This document shows, piece after piece, positions 35,447-46,173 of a DNA stretch of 47,079 nucleotides. Below the pieces are notes generated by a model. It was not told the origin of the DNA. It ran no database searches and saw only the letters and a program-made list of their open reading frames with translations. Source of the stretch: Leptospira sp. (GTDB lineage Bacteria > Spirochaetota > Leptospiria > Leptospirales > Leptospiraceae); NCBI GenBank assembly GCA_027533185.1, contig JAPZTS010000033.1, positions 1 to 47,079 of the forward strand, in the 5' to 3' direction. The translations under genes and the position numbers were made by a program. Position 1 is the stretch's first letter. Every line of letters begins with the position of its first letter.

Positions 35447-36859
35447 ATGGAAAACACAAAAATCCAATCAGATTTAACAGGACTTATTGGCGAAAAAAAA
35501 GTATACTTCAAAAATGATGGAAAGTTCGACGAACAGACATTCAATTCTTATGGAATCGACAGAACCAAAGTATATCCTGCTAATTACGAAATATTACTTT
35601 TCCCTGAGACAACAGAGGATGTTGCAAAAATTGTAAGTTATGCCTACCAAAATAACCTTTCCGTCGTTCCTTCTGGCGGAAGGACAGGTTATGCAGGCGG
35701 GGCGGTTGCAAAAGACAAGGAGATTGTCATCTCTTTAGCTAAGATGAACCAAGTGATGGATTTTGATCCATTCCTCGGAGCTCTTCGGGTCCAAGCGGGT
35801 ATGATCACCAAAAATCTACACAAAGAAGCCGAAGAACGCGGGTTTTATTTTCCAGTCGACTTTGCCGCAACGGGTTCAAGTCATATCGGCGGAAATATCG
35901 CAACCAATGCGGGTGGTGTTCGGGTTGTGCGTTACGGTCTCATTCGCGACTGGATACTGGGACTAACTGTTGTTACTGGAAAAGGTGAGGTTTTTGAGTT
36001 CAATGGAGAAATCTTAAAAAACAACACTGGTTATGATTTAAAACATCTTTTTATAGGTTCCGAAGGAACTCTCGGAATCATCACAGAGGTTGTAGTTAAA
36101 CTAACAAAACCACCTAAAGATATTCGAGTGATCTTCTTAGCAGTACCTGAATATAAGAATATTCTAGAAATATTCAAAGAAACACATAAGTTTGATTTGC
36201 CTTTACTTGCCTTCGAATTTTTAACAGACTATTGTTTAGAAAAAGTGAAAGAACATTTGGGTATTCCCGATCCGTTTCCTTCACCTAGCAAGTACTATGT
36301 ATTAATGGAATACGAAGTTGCCGATGGAAGCGAAGAAGAAAAGCTCTATTCGATTCTGGAATCGATTACAGAAAAGGAATTGATAACCGACGGATCCGTG
36401 GCTCAAAATACGAGACAGAATGAAACCTTTTGGAAGTATCGTGAAGGAATTTCAGAATCACTCTCCCTTGCCTATACGGTTCATAAAAACGATATATCTC
36501 TTCCTCTTCGCAATATGGAGGCATTCGTTACCGAAATGACTGCTCTTTTGGATTCAAAGTACAAAGGGTTCTCAATTGCGCTATTTGGTCATATCGGAGA
36601 TGGAAATCTACATTTAAATATTGTAAAACCTAAGGATCTTAGCGATTCTGATTTTTTCCAACTTTGCAAACAAGTAGATCCTGAAATGTTCACTTTAATC
36701 CAGAAGCACAAAGGTTCCATATCAGCAGAGCATGGAATCGGATTGCTAAAGAAGAATTACCTGAATTTTTCCAGGTCCCAGTCTGAAATCGAATCGATGC
36801 GGGCAATCAAAGCAGTTTTTGACCCTAAAGGAATCATGAACCCTGGGAAAATTCTTTAA
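35447..36859 (+). CDS. FAD-binding oxidase (GlcD/D-lactate dehydrogenase type)
   Basis: A 470-aa flavoprotein. The FAD-binding type 4 domain shows VVPSGGRTGYAGGAV, GSSHIGGNIATNAGG and FIGSEGTLGIITEV. The C-terminal FAD-oxidase domain ends with FGHIGDGNLHLNI, SAEHGIGLLKK and DPKGIMNPGK. It should oxidise a 2-hydroxy acid such as glycolate, D-lactate or D-2-hydroxyglutarate. The sequence does not tell which. AAGGA precedes ATG 35447. It lies between ppk1 (9 nt) and the GNAT-nitrilase gene (9 nt), so the three probably share a transcript. Confidence 0.87.
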   Translation: MENTKIQSDLTGLIGEKKVYFKNDGKFDEQTFNSYGIDRTKVYPANYEILLFPETTEDVAKIVSYAYQNNLSVVPSGGRTGYAGGAVAKDKEIVISLAKMNQVMDFDPFLGALRVQAGMITKNLHKEAEERGFYFPVDFAATGSSHIGGNIATNAGGVRVVRYGLIRDWILGLTVVTGKGEVFEFNGEILKNNTGYDLKHLFIGSEGTLGIITEVVVKLTKPPKDIRVIFLAVPEYKNILEIFKETHKFDLPLLAFEFLTDYCLEKVKEHLGIPDPFPSPSKYYVLMEYEVADGSEEEKLYSILESITEKELITDGSVAQNTRQNETFWKYREGISESLSLAYTVHKNDISLPLRNMEAFVTEMTALLDSKYKGFSIALFGHIGDGNLHLNIVKPKDLSDSDFFQLCKQVDPEMFTLIQKHKGSISAEHGIGLLKKNYLNFSRSQSEIESMRAIKAVFDPKGIMNPGKIL

Positions 36860-36868
36860 ATCGCAAAC

Positions 36869-38458
36869 ATGGCTGTTAAAAAAACCTCTAAATCCAAACA
36901 GAAAGGTAAACCAGAGTCTCGTCAGAAATCCACCAAACATAAGCTAGAGTTGAGATTTTTAAGATCTTCAGATTACCAATCTGTTCAAAATATTATGGAA
37001 CAGGTTTTTTCGAAAGCTTTTGACGGTGCCTGGACCAAGGAAGAATTTGAAAGACAGATTGCAATTTTTCCAGAAGGTCAAATTGCCATAGAAGATCGCG
37101 GAGAAGTCATAGCGGCCGCTATATCTATGATTGTGCGATACAGTGACCATGGCGACCGCCATACATACCATACAATCACCGGCGGCGGCGGTTTGCCAAA
37201 CCACAATCCCGATGGAGACACTTTGTACGGTGTAGACGTATTTGTAAATCCAAAGTATCAGGGACTCCGTTTGGGCAGACGGTTGTATGACGCAAGGAAA
37301 GAACTTTGCGAAAAATTAAATCTAAGACGAATCATTGTCGGTGGTTGGTTGCCTGGATACAAGAACTATGAGACCGAAATGTCTCCGCAAGAGTATGTAA
37401 ACCTTGTTAAACAAAAGGAGCTTTTTGATACAGTACTCAGCTTTCAGTTGGCAAACGATTTTCATGTTCGTAAGATTGTCACAAATTATTTCCCTGCAAA
37501 CAAAGGTTATAGTTCGTATGCTTGTCTACTCGAATGGTTAAATATCTACTACCAAGAAGAAGAAGCCCTCATTGGCGGCAAAAAAACAGTCGTTCGTGTT
37601 GGTGCAGTCCAGTGGCAGATGAGATCCGTAAAATCGTTTGAGGATATGGTTAGCCAAGTTGAATTTTTTGTCGATACGGTAGCGAGTTATAACGCCGACT
37701 TTTGTTTGTTCCCTGAGTTTTTTTATGCACCGCTACTCACACAGTTTAACAAGATGAGTGCCTCGAATGCAGTTCGAGCATTAGCCGATTACACCGAACA
37801 AATGCGAGACGAATTGATCAAATTAGCAGTATCTTACAATATCAATATTATTACAGGTTCTATGTTTGAATACGAGGAACAAGAACTTCGGAATGTTTCT
37901 TATCTCTGTCGAAGAGATGGAACTAGTGAGGCACAGTACAAACTGCATGCGACTCCAGATGAAAGGCTTCACTGGGGTGTGATCGGCGGTGACTTACTTA
38001 GAGTGTTTGAAACTGATGCAGGAAAAATCGGAATTTTAATATGTTACGATATTGAATTTCCCGAATTGACTCGGATACTAAGAGAAAGAGGTATTGATAT
38101 TCTTTTTGTTCCTTATTATACGGATACCAAAAATGGCTATCTACGAGTTAGGACATGTGCCCAGGCTCGGGCGATTGAGAATGAAATTTATGTTGTAATG
38201 ACTGGGTCCGTAGGGAATCTCCCCAATGTAGAAAATATGGACATCCAATATTCTCAATCGGCAGTTTTTACTCCTTCCGATTTCTCGTTCCCTCATGATG
38301 CGATCGCAGCGGAGGCAACGCCAAATACAGAAATGACCCTGATTGCCGATTTGGATTTGGACCTTTTGAAAGAGGTTCGAAAAAAAGGCTCCGTCCGGAA
38401 CATGGCGGACCGCCGATTGGACCTATTTCGAGTGGAATGGCTCGGAAAATTGGGATGA
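36869..38458 (+). CDS. Fused GNAT acetyltransferase and carbon-nitrogen hydrolase
   Basis: After a basic leader (residues 1-25), a GNAT domain spans about 28-195, with the acetyl-CoA loop region YQGLRLGRRLYD. A nitrilase/carbon-nitrogen hydrolase domain follows (about 240-515). The nitrilase triad is complete: Glu283 (LFPEFF), Lys358 (AQYKLHATPD) and Cys392 (LICYDIEFPE). The GNAT-nitrilase fusion is a known but little-studied architecture, in which an acylation step may be followed by amide cleavage. The substrate is unknown. The gene is third after ppk1 and the FAD oxidase. Confidence 0.87.
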   Translation: MAVKKTSKSKQKGKPESRQKSTKHKLELRFLRSSDYQSVQNIMEQVFSKAFDGAWTKEEFERQIAIFPEGQIAIEDRGEVIAAAISMIVRYSDHGDRHTYHTITGGGGLPNHNPDGDTLYGVDVFVNPKYQGLRLGRRLYDARKELCEKLNLRRIIVGGWLPGYKNYETEMSPQEYVNLVKQKELFDTVLSFQLANDFHVRKIVTNYFPANKGYSSYACLLEWLNIYYQEEEALIGGKKTVVRVGAVQWQMRSVKSFEDMVSQVEFFVDTVASYNADFCLFPEFFYAPLLTQFNKMSASNAVRALADYTEQMRDELIKLAVSYNINIITGSMFEYEEQELRNVSYLCRRDGTSEAQYKLHATPDERLHWGVIGGDLLRVFETDAGKIGILICYDIEFPELTRILRERGIDILFVPYYTDTKNGYLRVRTCAQARAIENEIYVVMTGSVGNLPNVENMDIQYSQSAVFTPSDFSFPHDAIAAEATPNTEMTLIADLDLDLLKEVRKKGSVRNMADRRLDLFRVEWLGKLG

Positions 38459-38528
38459 TTTTGTTTTTTTTGCGTACTTTTTAAGCAGTTTTTAAAAATT
38501 GCTCGATTTCCTTTGCAGATCCGTCTAA

Positions 38529-38885
38529 ATGGGTACTATGTTCAGACGACTTGTTCAATTTCTAGGGGTCACCCTGTTGACATTGGCTCTGGGCGTAGCA
38601 TTTCTTTCGGAAGAAAATGTTTTTCTGAGAACTAGGACAAGCAAGTCCGTGAGATTGGGTGGAAAATCTGGGCAAATATCTGGATCCCAGTTCAACCTCA
38701 AATCCTCATTAGAAAAAACAGACGGTTCTTCTGGGGATAAGGACTTAGATGAACTGGACTCGAAGGGGAATACAGGACGTTTTGTACTGTATGACAACAA
38801 GTATCTTAGTAACTCTAAGTCCTTCCTTTCCAAATTTTCTTACATTCTATCAGACCAATATCTGAATCTACCACCACCCGTATAA
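38529..38885 (+). CDS. Small exported protein with C-terminal LNLPPP motif, 118 aa
   Basis: An N-terminal hydrophobic segment (about residues 9-26) indicates export or a membrane anchor. The middle is polar and probably disordered. The tail reads SYILSDQYLNLPPPV. A second small exported protein at 39151-39525 ends in a similar way (SYLISDRRF, then LLLNLPPPHSFN), so the two look related. A strong intrinsic terminator follows 20 nt after the stop. An internal ATG at 38538 could also be the start. Its place upstream of a metal efflux operon hints at a role in envelope metal handling, but this is not shown. Confidence 0.6.
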   Translation: MGTMFRRLVQFLGVTLLTLALGVAFLSEENVFLRTRTSKSVRLGGKSGQISGSQFNLKSSLEKTDGSSGDKDLDELDSKGNTGRFVLYDNKYLSNSKSFLSKFSYILSDQYLNLPPPV

Positions 38886-38904
38886 TTCCTCTCTATACCT
38901 TAAG

Positions 38905-38940
38905 CCCGTGTCCCTAATTGGGGGCGCGGGACGTTTTTTT
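38905..38940 (+). terminator. Intrinsic terminator
   Basis: A 10-bp stem, CCCGTGTCCC paired with GGGGCGCGGG (two G-T pairs), encloses a short loop and is followed by ACG and seven T. It ends the 38529-38885 transcript. Confidence 0.85.
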
Positions 38941-38984
38941 ATCCATTCACATTTGATTGTGTTTCTCAATTGCCAAAACTCCTT

Positions 38985-39028
38985 GACTATTCTGGTGTTT
39001 TTATACACCAGAATAGTCCCTTTTTTTT
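38985..39028 (+). terminator. Strong intrinsic terminator with a perfect 14-bp stem
   Basis: GACTATTCTGGTGT at 38985-38998 is perfectly complementary to ACACCAGAATAGTC at 39005-39018, with a 6-nt loop, then CC and eight T. It lies 44 nt after the previous terminator with no gene between. It could be a second stop, or the end of a short unseen transcript. Confidence 0.85.
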
Positions 39029-39150
39029 GTAATCCCACCTAGCCGAAGAGAAAATTCCCATCCGTATCGATCGAAAACATGAAATGAAATAATTCAAAAA
39101 AAGAAAAAGATTGCAAAATCGGGGTCCTAACGCGCTCTGGACATAGATCT

Positions 39151-39525
39151 ATGAAAAGTGTCTTAAGAAAATTGGCTGCACTTGCTCTCGTTGTAGCGGT
39201 TGGAAATCCTTTTGATAGTGATCCGTTTGCGTCTTCAATCCCCTCCGACTCAAACTTCCAAAATTTAAAGACGTTTCATTCTAGAATCGTTCCTCCAAAA
39301 GAGGACAAAACTCTTGAACCGCCGGATATCTGTTCTATTGAAGAGAATGCTACCCTATCACGTTCCAGAGCGGACTTCTTAGATTTCTTTACAACTGAAA
39401 ACAACGACCAACTCATTAGTGACATAGTTTTCACTTCATCCTATCTGATCTCAGATCGTCGTTTTTCCCCCAATCTGCTTTCTTCGCTTTTGTTAAACCT
39501 CCCACCTCCACATTCTTTCAACTAA
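39151..39525 (+). CDS. Small exported protein with C-terminal LNLPPP motif, 124 aa
   Basis: A signal-like N-terminus (MKSVLRKLAALALVVAVGNP) precedes a polar region and a tail with TSSYLISDRRF and LLLNLPPPHSFN. Tail and size match the gene at 38529, suggesting a diverged pair. It lies 100 nt before the first gene of the RND operon and may be its leader gene or separately transcribed. No known domain is recognised. No strong ribosome site is seen before ATG 39151, so the start is moderately certain. Confidence 0.58.
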   Translation: MKSVLRKLAALALVVAVGNPFDSDPFASSIPSDSNFQNLKTFHSRIVPPKEDKTLEPPDICSIEENATLSRSRADFLDFFTTENNDQLISDIVFTSSYLISDRRFSPNLLSSLLLNLPPPHSFN

Positions 39526-39625
39526 AATTCTTCCAGCACTCTCGTATCATCGAGCTTATCTCTAGAAAGATGGGATGAGTTTAAAATAATACGAGGATTT
39601 CTAATTTTTAAATATTCGGTACCAT

Positions 39626-41044
39626 ATGTCATTAAACTACAAAGTTGCAATTTACGTCTCACTTATGGTCGTGACGTCGATTCTTCCCGAGGAAAAGAGG
39701 TCGAACCAAGCGAATGAAGCTCTTCGAAAACAATTAACCGTTGAGGATCCTAAAGCTTCTCTCGGTTCTGAATTGTTTCCGGAAGATCAAAAGTATGCAA
39801 AAGAGATCGATTTGGAAACCGCAGAATCTTTGTTATGGAAGAACAATCTTCTGCTTATTGCATCCCGATTTCAAGTCGATGTCAAAAAGGCTGGGATTCT
39901 CCAAGCAGGTCTCTATGCAAACCCCAATATTGCTATCGATCAAAGTATCTTTGCAGAACCTACTCAGAGATATTTCGACACAACAAGATCAGGGCAATCG
40001 GTTGTTCAAGTTCAACAGGTTTTTTTATTAGGTGGAAAAATTGATAAACGAGTTAAGCTCGCTGAATTAAATACAAAAATCTCAGAACAAGAATTCTATG
40101 ACTTAGCAAGAGCATTGGTGACCAAACTTAGAAGGCTTATTTACACCATTTTCTTTTACAAAAAAGCCATCGTATTTTACGATCAAAGTGTAGCGTCTAT
40201 TGAAAAGACTGTAGAATCATCCGAACTTGCTTATAAAAGGCGTGCCTTACTGCAAGCAGAACATCTTCGCCTCAAGGCTCTACTTTTCTTTTTGAAGAAA
40301 GAGAGAGAGGATCTTGCTATCAAAGTATATGAAAAAGAAGCCGAACTCAAAATACTTTTAAATGATGATTCCTACAGAGACGCACGCGTTGAATTCATTC
40401 CTAAAATCGTGGAAAAACAATTAGATAGAATTGTTCCGGACCAAGCAAAACTGGAAGATTTAGTTGAAATTGCAAGGGAAAATAGACCGGATTTAAAGAA
40501 AGCATTACAAACGTTACGATACGAAGAAGCCAATCTTGAACTTCAATATGCCAACGCAATTCCAGATCTATCGTTTGGACCTGTTTATAATAGAGGAGGT
40601 ACGGCATTTCAGAATTATTGGGGAGTAACCGCTCAATTGTCCGTACCTATTTTTGATAGAAACCAAGGAAATATCCAGGCTGCCGAAAAGGCAATTCTCG
40701 TTCGCAAACAAGAGTTGAAAAACAATATACTCGAAGTGGAAAATGAGGTGGCTGTCGCCTATCAATCTGCACGTATAAAAGATGCACTTTATAAAAGGTT
40801 CATAGATGCATATATTAAGGATTATGGGAATTTATCTTTGGATATGATCATGAGTTACGAAAAGAAGTATATTACGATATTGGAATTTGCAGATTTTTTT
40901 GAAACCTACAGATCTAGTGTCGTTGAAATGTTAAAGCTTCAAACCGACAGGATGGAAGCCATAGAGAATGTGAATTATGCCATTGGGAAAGGTATCTTTG
41001 TCCCAAAATTAGAAAATCAAACTTCTCCAGCTAGCGAGGAATAA
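39626..41044 (+). CDS. TolC-family outer membrane efflux protein (CzcC-like)
   Basis: A 472-aa outer membrane factor. Two OEP repeats are visible, each with a long coiled-coil helix pair. The first includes [18 protein letters not shown] and [18 protein letters not shown]. The second includes [20 protein letters not shown] and [19 protein letters not shown]. Family members form the trimeric channel that lets a tripartite pump discharge across the outer membrane. The adaptor gene starts 1 nt after its stop. The order outer channel, adaptor, pump is typical of metal efflux operons. Confidence 0.87.
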   Translation: MSLNYKVAIYVSLMVVTSILPEEKRSNQANEALRKQLTVEDPKASLGSELFPEDQKYAKEIDLETAESLLWKNNLLLIASRFQVDVKKAGILQAGLYANPNIAIDQSIFAEPTQRYFDTTRSGQSVVQVQQVFLLGGKIDKRVKLAELNTKISEQEFYDLARALVTKLRRLIYTIFFYKKAIVFYDQSVASIEKTVESSELAYKRRALLQAEHLRLKALLFFLKKEREDLAIKVYEKEAELKILLNDDSYRDARVEFIPKIVEKQLDRIVPDQAKLEDLVEIARENRPDLKKALQTLRYEEANLELQYANAIPDLSFGPVYNRGGTAFQNYWGVTAQLSVPIFDRNQGNIQAAEKAILVRKQELKNNILEVENEVAVAYQSARIKDALYKRFIDAYIKDYGNLSLDMIMSYEKKYITILEFADFFETYRSSVVEMLKLQTDRMEAIENVNYAIGKGIFVPKLENQTSPASEE

Positions 41045-41045
41045 A

Positions 41046-42053
41046 ATGTTAGTAATCTTAAATTCATTAAATGTAAAAGCAAAGCTTCTATTGGCCGCCG
41101 GAATAGTTTTAATCTTTATTGCGTTGATGTTTATGTTGTTTTCAAAAAGCGCAAAACCTGTTCACCAACATCCCGAGAAGGCAGAAGTCCATGATGATGG
41201 TTTACGCATCGTATTTAAACCAAATAGCCCAGGACTTGAGATAGTTAAATCGACAGTCATCGGTGGTGGCGGTGAATTTGTGAGCTTAGAGGCACCTGCA
41301 AGATTAATCGCATCCACTTCTCCGTCTGTAAGTAATGGTTCTCGAATCATACTCTTCGAATCTGCCGAATTAAACGATCTTTATGTGGGATATATTCATG
41401 CGAAAAATAAACTCCATCGCTCTAACAAAAATCTAAATCGAATCAAAGATATGTTTGTCCATCGGGTTGCAACGGAAAAAGATTTAGTTGAATCGGAAAC
41501 TGATTCAGGAAACGATGCCGCAGAACTTGCTGAATTCGAAGGAAAGTTGAGGGCTCAAGGACTAAATCCGAGTGAACTAAGCACGGCCGGTAGCTTAAAA
41601 GCTTGGATAATTACAGACGTACCTGAATCTCAAATTTCCACATTAAAGAAGGGAAAAAAAGTAAAAGTAGTTTTTGCTTCTTTTCCAGATGAAGAATTTA
41701 TAGGAACAGCAGAGGCCATCGGAGATAACGTAGATCCACTCACGAGAACAGCTAAAATGCGTATTATCGTTGTTAACGAGAAATACCGGTTGAAACCCGG
41801 GATGTTTGGAGTGGTAAAATTTCCTGAACAAACTGGTGGAGATAGTGTAGTCTTACCTTATACAGCGATTGTAACAGTAGAAGGAAAAAATTATGTTTTT
41901 GTAGAAGAACAACCGCTAATTTTTAAAAGACGAGAGGTTGTCTTAGGCATTTCGACGAAAGAAAGAGTTAATATAATCGAGGGCCTTTCTCCTGGAGAAA
42001 AAGTAGCCATTCAAGGATCTATCCTTTTAAAAGGACTTAGTTTTGGTTTCTAG
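41046..42053 (+). CDS. RND efflux periplasmic adaptor (CzcB/CusB-like)
   Basis: One N-terminal membrane anchor (about residues 12-32) is followed by a periplasmic membrane-fusion protein. It has a short helical hairpin (about 115-175, [20 protein letters not shown]), a beta-barrel domain ([20 protein letters not shown]) and a membrane-proximal domain ending [12 protein letters not shown]. At 335 aa it is at the short end of the family. A His-rich patch right after the anchor ([15 protein letters not shown]) could bind metal. The ribosome site GAGGA precedes ATG 41046. The next gene starts 1 nt after its stop. Confidence 0.85.
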   Translation: MLVILNSLNVKAKLLLAAGIVLIFIALMFMLFSKSAKPVHQHPEKAEVHDDGLRIVFKPNSPGLEIVKSTVIGGGGEFVSLEAPARLIASTSPSVSNGSRIILFESAELNDLYVGYIHAKNKLHRSNKNLNRIKDMFVHRVATEKDLVESETDSGNDAAELAEFEGKLRAQGLNPSELSTAGSLKAWIITDVPESQISTLKKGKKVKVVFASFPDEEFIGTAEAIGDNVDPLTRTAKMRIIVVNEKYRLKPGMFGVVKFPEQTGGDSVVLPYTAIVTVEGKNYVFVEEQPLIFKRREVVLGISTKERVNIIEGLSPGEKVAIQGSILLKGLSFGF

Positions 42054-42054
42054 A

Positions 42055-42804
42055 ATGAAGAAAGTTCTTTATTGTGTAATCTTTCTCTTTGTGCATCTTA
42101 CATATTTGCTTTCGCAATCATCGCCCTTTCCGAAAGACAAAAACGGAAAGGATATTGAGCCCGACTGGTCACCCACAAAGAATTCCAATTCAAAAGTTAT
42201 CGATGATGAAAAACTCAATTCTAAAAGTCTGGATGAAAAAAAATTGCCTAAAGTGACGAATTTCTGGGTTTACGGCGCATCCATAGGATCACCAGCCAGT
42301 TTAAATTTTAACCTCGGTTATTATTTTAAAGATATCGTTATTCGAGGATCTGGTGGAGTTTGGGGACCAGATTGGAAAGGTGGACAATTTGATCTAGGTT
42401 ATTCGTTTTGGAAAACACCTGTTCTTTCTCATAGCATTTCAATCGTTGGTGGATATTTTGAGGTTAATCCTTTTGCTCCAGAAGTTGGGCGAGGCGGTCA
42501 GTCTTCTTATCCTACTGGCTTAAATATACCTGGTTACAATAAAAGGGATCCCTCGCAAGAAGATCTTATCATCCGGTCTTATATAAACTCTATCGATCCT
42601 AATGTTGGAACATTTCTAGAATACGAGAGTCGTGAAAGACAAAAAGTGCAACTAACGCAGAGATACATTGGACTTACCTACGATTTTCTTTTAGGAAACT
42701 TTTTTTTACAATTAGGTGGAGGCGTCGGCCAAGGCGACTATAGGAACCCTCAATTATTGCTTCAAATGGGATACCTTTTCAACACAAGAGAAAACAATGA
42801 TTAA
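42055..42804 (+). CDS. Putative outer membrane beta-barrel protein inside the RND operon, 249 aa
   Basis: A signal peptide (about residues 1-21, ending LLSQ) leads to a polar linker. Alternating strands rich in Tyr, Gly and Phe follow, such as [20 protein letters not shown] and [17 protein letters not shown]. The final strand ends MGYLF near the C-terminus, the usual pattern of a small beta-barrel. No known family is recognised. I set the start at ATG 42055; an in-frame TTG at 42043 is less likely. It sits between adaptor and pump and overlaps the pump start by 8 nt, so it is made together with the pump and probably works with it. Confidence 0.7.
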   Translation: MKKVLYCVIFLFVHLTYLLSQSSPFPKDKNGKDIEPDWSPTKNSNSKVIDDEKLNSKSLDEKKLPKVTNFWVYGASIGSPASLNFNLGYYFKDIVIRGSGGVWGPDWKGGQFDLGYSFWKTPVLSHSISIVGGYFEVNPFAPEVGRGGQSSYPTGLNIPGYNKRDPSQEDLIIRSYINSIDPNVGTFLEYESRERQKVQLTQRYIGLTYDFLLGNFFLQLGGGVGQGDYRNPQLLLQMGYLFNTRENND

Positions 42805-45800
42805 AAACTTTATTGAAATTGCACTTAAGAATCGAATCACAACCATCATTGCAGCAATTGTTTCCGTTCTTTTTGGATTATGGGCCTGGATCGATATTCG
42901 AAAGGAAGCTTACTCTGATATTGCGGATACGCAAGTTCGACTCATAGCAAAATTTCCTGGAAAAGCTGCGGTAGAAGTGGAAGAACGAGTGACTCTTCCT
43001 ATTGAACGGGTATTAAACGCAATTCCTAAGGTCGCCGTTAGACGATCAAGAACAATTAATGGATTAGTTGTTTTTCAATTCGTATTTGAAGATGGTACGG
43101 ATGATTACTTCGCACGAATGAGACTCATGGAGCGAGTAGCCGACGCAGATATACCAGAAGATGTTCATCCAGCACTTGGTCCAATGAGTTCACCAGTAGG
43201 AGAAATTTATCGTTACGTTTTAGAGTCATCAGAAAACCACACACCTATGGAATTGAGGACGATTCAAGATTGGATCGTTATGCCAAAGATGTTGCAGATT
43301 CCTGGAATTGCTGATGTGGTTACTTTTGGAGGATTACCAAAACAATATCATGTTGTAACATCGCCTGACAAACTCATTCGGTACAAATTAACCATTGGGG
43401 ATGTAATCAAAGCAATTCAAGAAAATAATTTGAATACTGGTGGAAATTTACTTTTACAAGGTGAACAGGGTTTTCCGATTCGATCTCTTGGAGCCATTAG
43501 AGATCCAAAACATCTAGAAAATATTGTAGTAAAAACCGTCAATGGTGTACCAGTTTTTATACGAGATTTAGGGTCGGTTGAAATTTCGCACCCCATTCCA
43601 AGTGGCGTCTTGGGTTATACCATTCAGAATGATGAAGAGGGCATTATTGATGTCGATTCGTCTGTCCAAGGTTTGGTGGCGATGCGACGATGGGGTGATC
43701 CGAATGAAATGGGTGAAAAAATCAGAGATAAGGTAAAAGAAATTAATGAAAACTACCTACCCAAAGGAGTTCAGATCAGAAACACTTATGATAGAACAGA
43801 CTTAGTCAATTATACACTTAGAACAATTGGAAAAACTTTAATCGAAGGAGTTGTGGTCGTTAGTCTAGTTCTGATATTCTTTATCGGAAGTGTGAGAGCA
43901 TCATTAGTCGTTGTGGCCACGATTCCTTTTGCCATGCTGTTTGCATTTTTACTTATGAATATGACTGGCATTCCTGCAAGTTTACTTTCATTAGGTGCAA
44001 TAGATTTCGGAATCATTGTAGATGGCGCTGTAATTATGGTAGAAAATATCATGCGACGTTACAGGGATGCCACGCCCGAAGAAAAATCCCATGGCATATT
44101 AGCATTTACTAGAGATGCAGCCTCGGAGGTGGGAACTGAGATCTTATTTTCCATTTTGATAATCATTCTAGCTTATCTTCCTATTTTTTCCTTTGAGCGC
44201 ATTGAAGGTCGTCTTTTCAAGCCGATGGCATTTACCATTTCGTTTGCTATTTTAGGCGCTCTGATATTTTCGATGGCTGTTATCCCAGTGATAATGTCCA
44301 TTATTTATAAAAAGTATTTCGAAAGTAAAAATCCAGGACCAATCGAATGGCACAACCCAGTTTATGACTGGATTGAAAGCAGATATAAAAGAATTATCGA
44401 GTTCATCGTCGATCGTTCAAAAAAAGCAGTTCGTTATACCTTTAGCCTGGTTACCATTTTACTAGCTATTGGAATGTTCTCTCTCGGAACCGAATTCTTA
44501 CCAGAGATGGACGAAGGTGGATTCAACATCCGTATTTTTTTCCCAGTTGGAATTTCGCTTCCAGAAGCTCGAAAATTCATGCCTAAAATTCGACAAACTA
44601 TTTATAAAAATGAACAGGTAAGTGTCGTTTTATCGCAGTTAGGTAGAAATGATGATGGCACAGATCCATTACCACCAAACAGACTAGAAGTTTTAATTGG
44701 CTTAAAAGACTACGGTAAATGGAAAGAAAAAATTACCAAACAAGAATTGTTACTTCGTATGAAGAATGATTTAGAAGCGACCCTGCCTGGCGCACGGGTA
44801 AGCTTTTCGCAACCTATTATGGATAATCTTTCCGAAGCCATCATGGGTACGATTGCCGATTTGGCAGTTTTTGTCTCTGGTAACGACCTTAAAATTATGC
44901 GTGAAATTGGAAACGAAGTACTCAAAGAAATTAAAGAAATGAAAGGTGCGAGTGAGTATGGAATCGAACAAGAGGCAGAAAGTCCACAACTAACAATTAA
45001 AATTGATCGAGAGGCAGCCGCAAGATTTGGTATAAATGTTATTGATATTCAGCAAATGATCGAAGCTGCCATCGGAATGCAAAGAGTAAGTACTTTGTAC
45101 GAAGGGCCATCAGATACGCCTCCTAAAACTCCTGCGAGATTTGGAATTGTTGTTAGGTTTTCTAAGGATTACCGTGCTTCAAAACAAGCAATTGAAAATA
45201 TGCCAATTATTTCGCCGAAGGGTGAAAGAATCCCTCTATCACAGTTAGCAGACATAGAAGTGATCGATGGACCGACGATGATTTTTAGGCAAGAAGGTCG
45301 AAGAGTTGTTACGGTAAGAACAAATATCCGTGGTAGAGATCAAGGTGGGTTTGTTTCGGAACTTCAAAAACGAGTTAAGAAGAAAATTAAGTTACCCGAG
45401 GGCTATGAAATTCGATTTGGTGGTCAATATGAAAACTTATCTCGAGTTGGAAAGAAATTAGCCCTAGTAATCCCAATTACAGTTCTTATCATTTTTGGTG
45501 TTCTATATCTTTTATACCGAAATTTAAAATATGTATATGTTGCTTTAGCCTGCATACCATTGTCACTCTTGGGCGGAATATATGCACTTTTATTACGAGG
45601 CTACTATTTCAATGTGTCTGGTGGTGTTGGTTTCATTTCATTATTTGGTATAGCAACAATGGCGGGCGTTTTATTCGTTTCTCGAACGAATCATCTCTTA
45701 ATTGAAGAACCAAATATTTCAACTAAAGCCGCAGTTAAGAAGGCAGCTGTAATTCAGCTAAGACCAATGCTTATGACCATGTTACTTGCTTTGCTTGGGC

Positions 45801-46102
45801 TAATTCCAGCAACCCTAGGAACAGGAGTTGGCTCTGATGTTCAAAGACCCCTAGCAACTGTTATTGTTGGTGGGCTGTTCTCTGCAATGTTTCTTGTTCT
45901 AACAATTCTTCCTTCACTGTATTTGGTTGTTGTAGGAGAAAGAAAACCTACAAAAGAAGAATTAGAGGAGCTTAGTCAACGAAAACACATACCTTTCTTA
46001 GATTTTGTGGATGAGATAAGCCAGGAACCATATGAAGAAGAATCCGAAAGTGAGCCAACACCAAAAAAGAAAAGGAATACGAAAAAAAGAGGAAAATCGT
46101 AA
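42797..46102 (+). CDS. Heavy-metal-type RND efflux pump (CzcA/CusA family)
   Basis: A 1101-aa inner-membrane proton antiporter with 12 membrane helices and two large periplasmic loops. It has the HME-RND signature [15 protein letters not shown]. Asp403, Asp409 and Glu416 correspond to the essential acidic triad of CzcA (known as D402, D408 and E415), which points to divalent cations such as Zn, Co or Cd rather than Cu. The N-terminus is [17 protein letters not shown]. The start at ATG 42797 overlaps the barrel gene by 8 nt; a frame from 42716 would add 27 unsuitable residues. The C-terminal tail is charged and ends in a lysine-rich stretch. Confidence 0.92.
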   Translation: MIKNFIEIALKNRITTIIAAIVSVLFGLWAWIDIRKEAYSDIADTQVRLIAKFPGKAAVEVEERVTLPIERVLNAIPKVAVRRSRTINGLVVFQFVFEDGTDDYFARMRLMERVADADIPEDVHPALGPMSSPVGEIYRYVLESSENHTPMELRTIQDWIVMPKMLQIPGIADVVTFGGLPKQYHVVTSPDKLIRYKLTIGDVIKAIQENNLNTGGNLLLQGEQGFPIRSLGAIRDPKHLENIVVKTVNGVPVFIRDLGSVEISHPIPSGVLGYTIQNDEEGIIDVDSSVQGLVAMRRWGDPNEMGEKIRDKVKEINENYLPKGVQIRNTYDRTDLVNYTLRTIGKTLIEGVVVVSLVLIFFIGSVRASLVVVATIPFAMLFAFLLMNMTGIPASLLSLGAIDFGIIVDGAVIMVENIMRRYRDATPEEKSHGILAFTRDAASEVGTEILFSILIIILAYLPIFSFERIEGRLFKPMAFTISFAILGALIFSMAVIPVIMSIIYKKYFESKNPGPIEWHNPVYDWIESRYKRIIEFIVDRSKKAVRYTFSLVTILLAIGMFSLGTEFLPEMDEGGFNIRIFFPVGISLPEARKFMPKIRQTIYKNEQVSVVLSQLGRNDDGTDPLPPNRLEVLIGLKDYGKWKEKITKQELLLRMKNDLEATLPGARVSFSQPIMDNLSEAIMGTIADLAVFVSGNDLKIMREIGNEVLKEIKEMKGASEYGIEQEAESPQLTIKIDREAAARFGINVIDIQQMIEAAIGMQRVSTLYEGPSDTPPKTPARFGIVVRFSKDYRASKQAIENMPIISPKGERIPLSQLADIEVIDGPTMIFRQEGRRVVTVRTNIRGRDQGGFVSELQKRVKKKIKLPEGYEIRFGGQYENLSRVGKKLALVIPITVLIIFGVLYLLYRNLKYVYVALACIPLSLLGGIYALLLRGYYFNVSGGVGFISLFGIATMAGVLFVSRTNHLLIEEPNISTKAAVKKAAVIQLRPMLMTMLLALLGLIPATLGTGVGSDVQRPLATVIVGGLFSAMFLVLTILPSLYLVVVGERKPTKEELEELSQRKHIPFLDFVDEISQEPYEEESESEPTPKKKRNTKKRGKS

Positions 46103-46173
46103 ACGGATCAAGGAAAGTTAGGGATTAATTAAATTATAATACTCATTATTTTTCACCGGACGATAGATCTCCT

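Noticed and set aside
38485..38502. Near-palindrome GCAGTTTTTAAAAATTGC after the GNAT-nitrilase gene
   Set aside because: The stem is nearly all A-T pairs with no clear loop or following T-run. It is too weak to call a terminator or operator.
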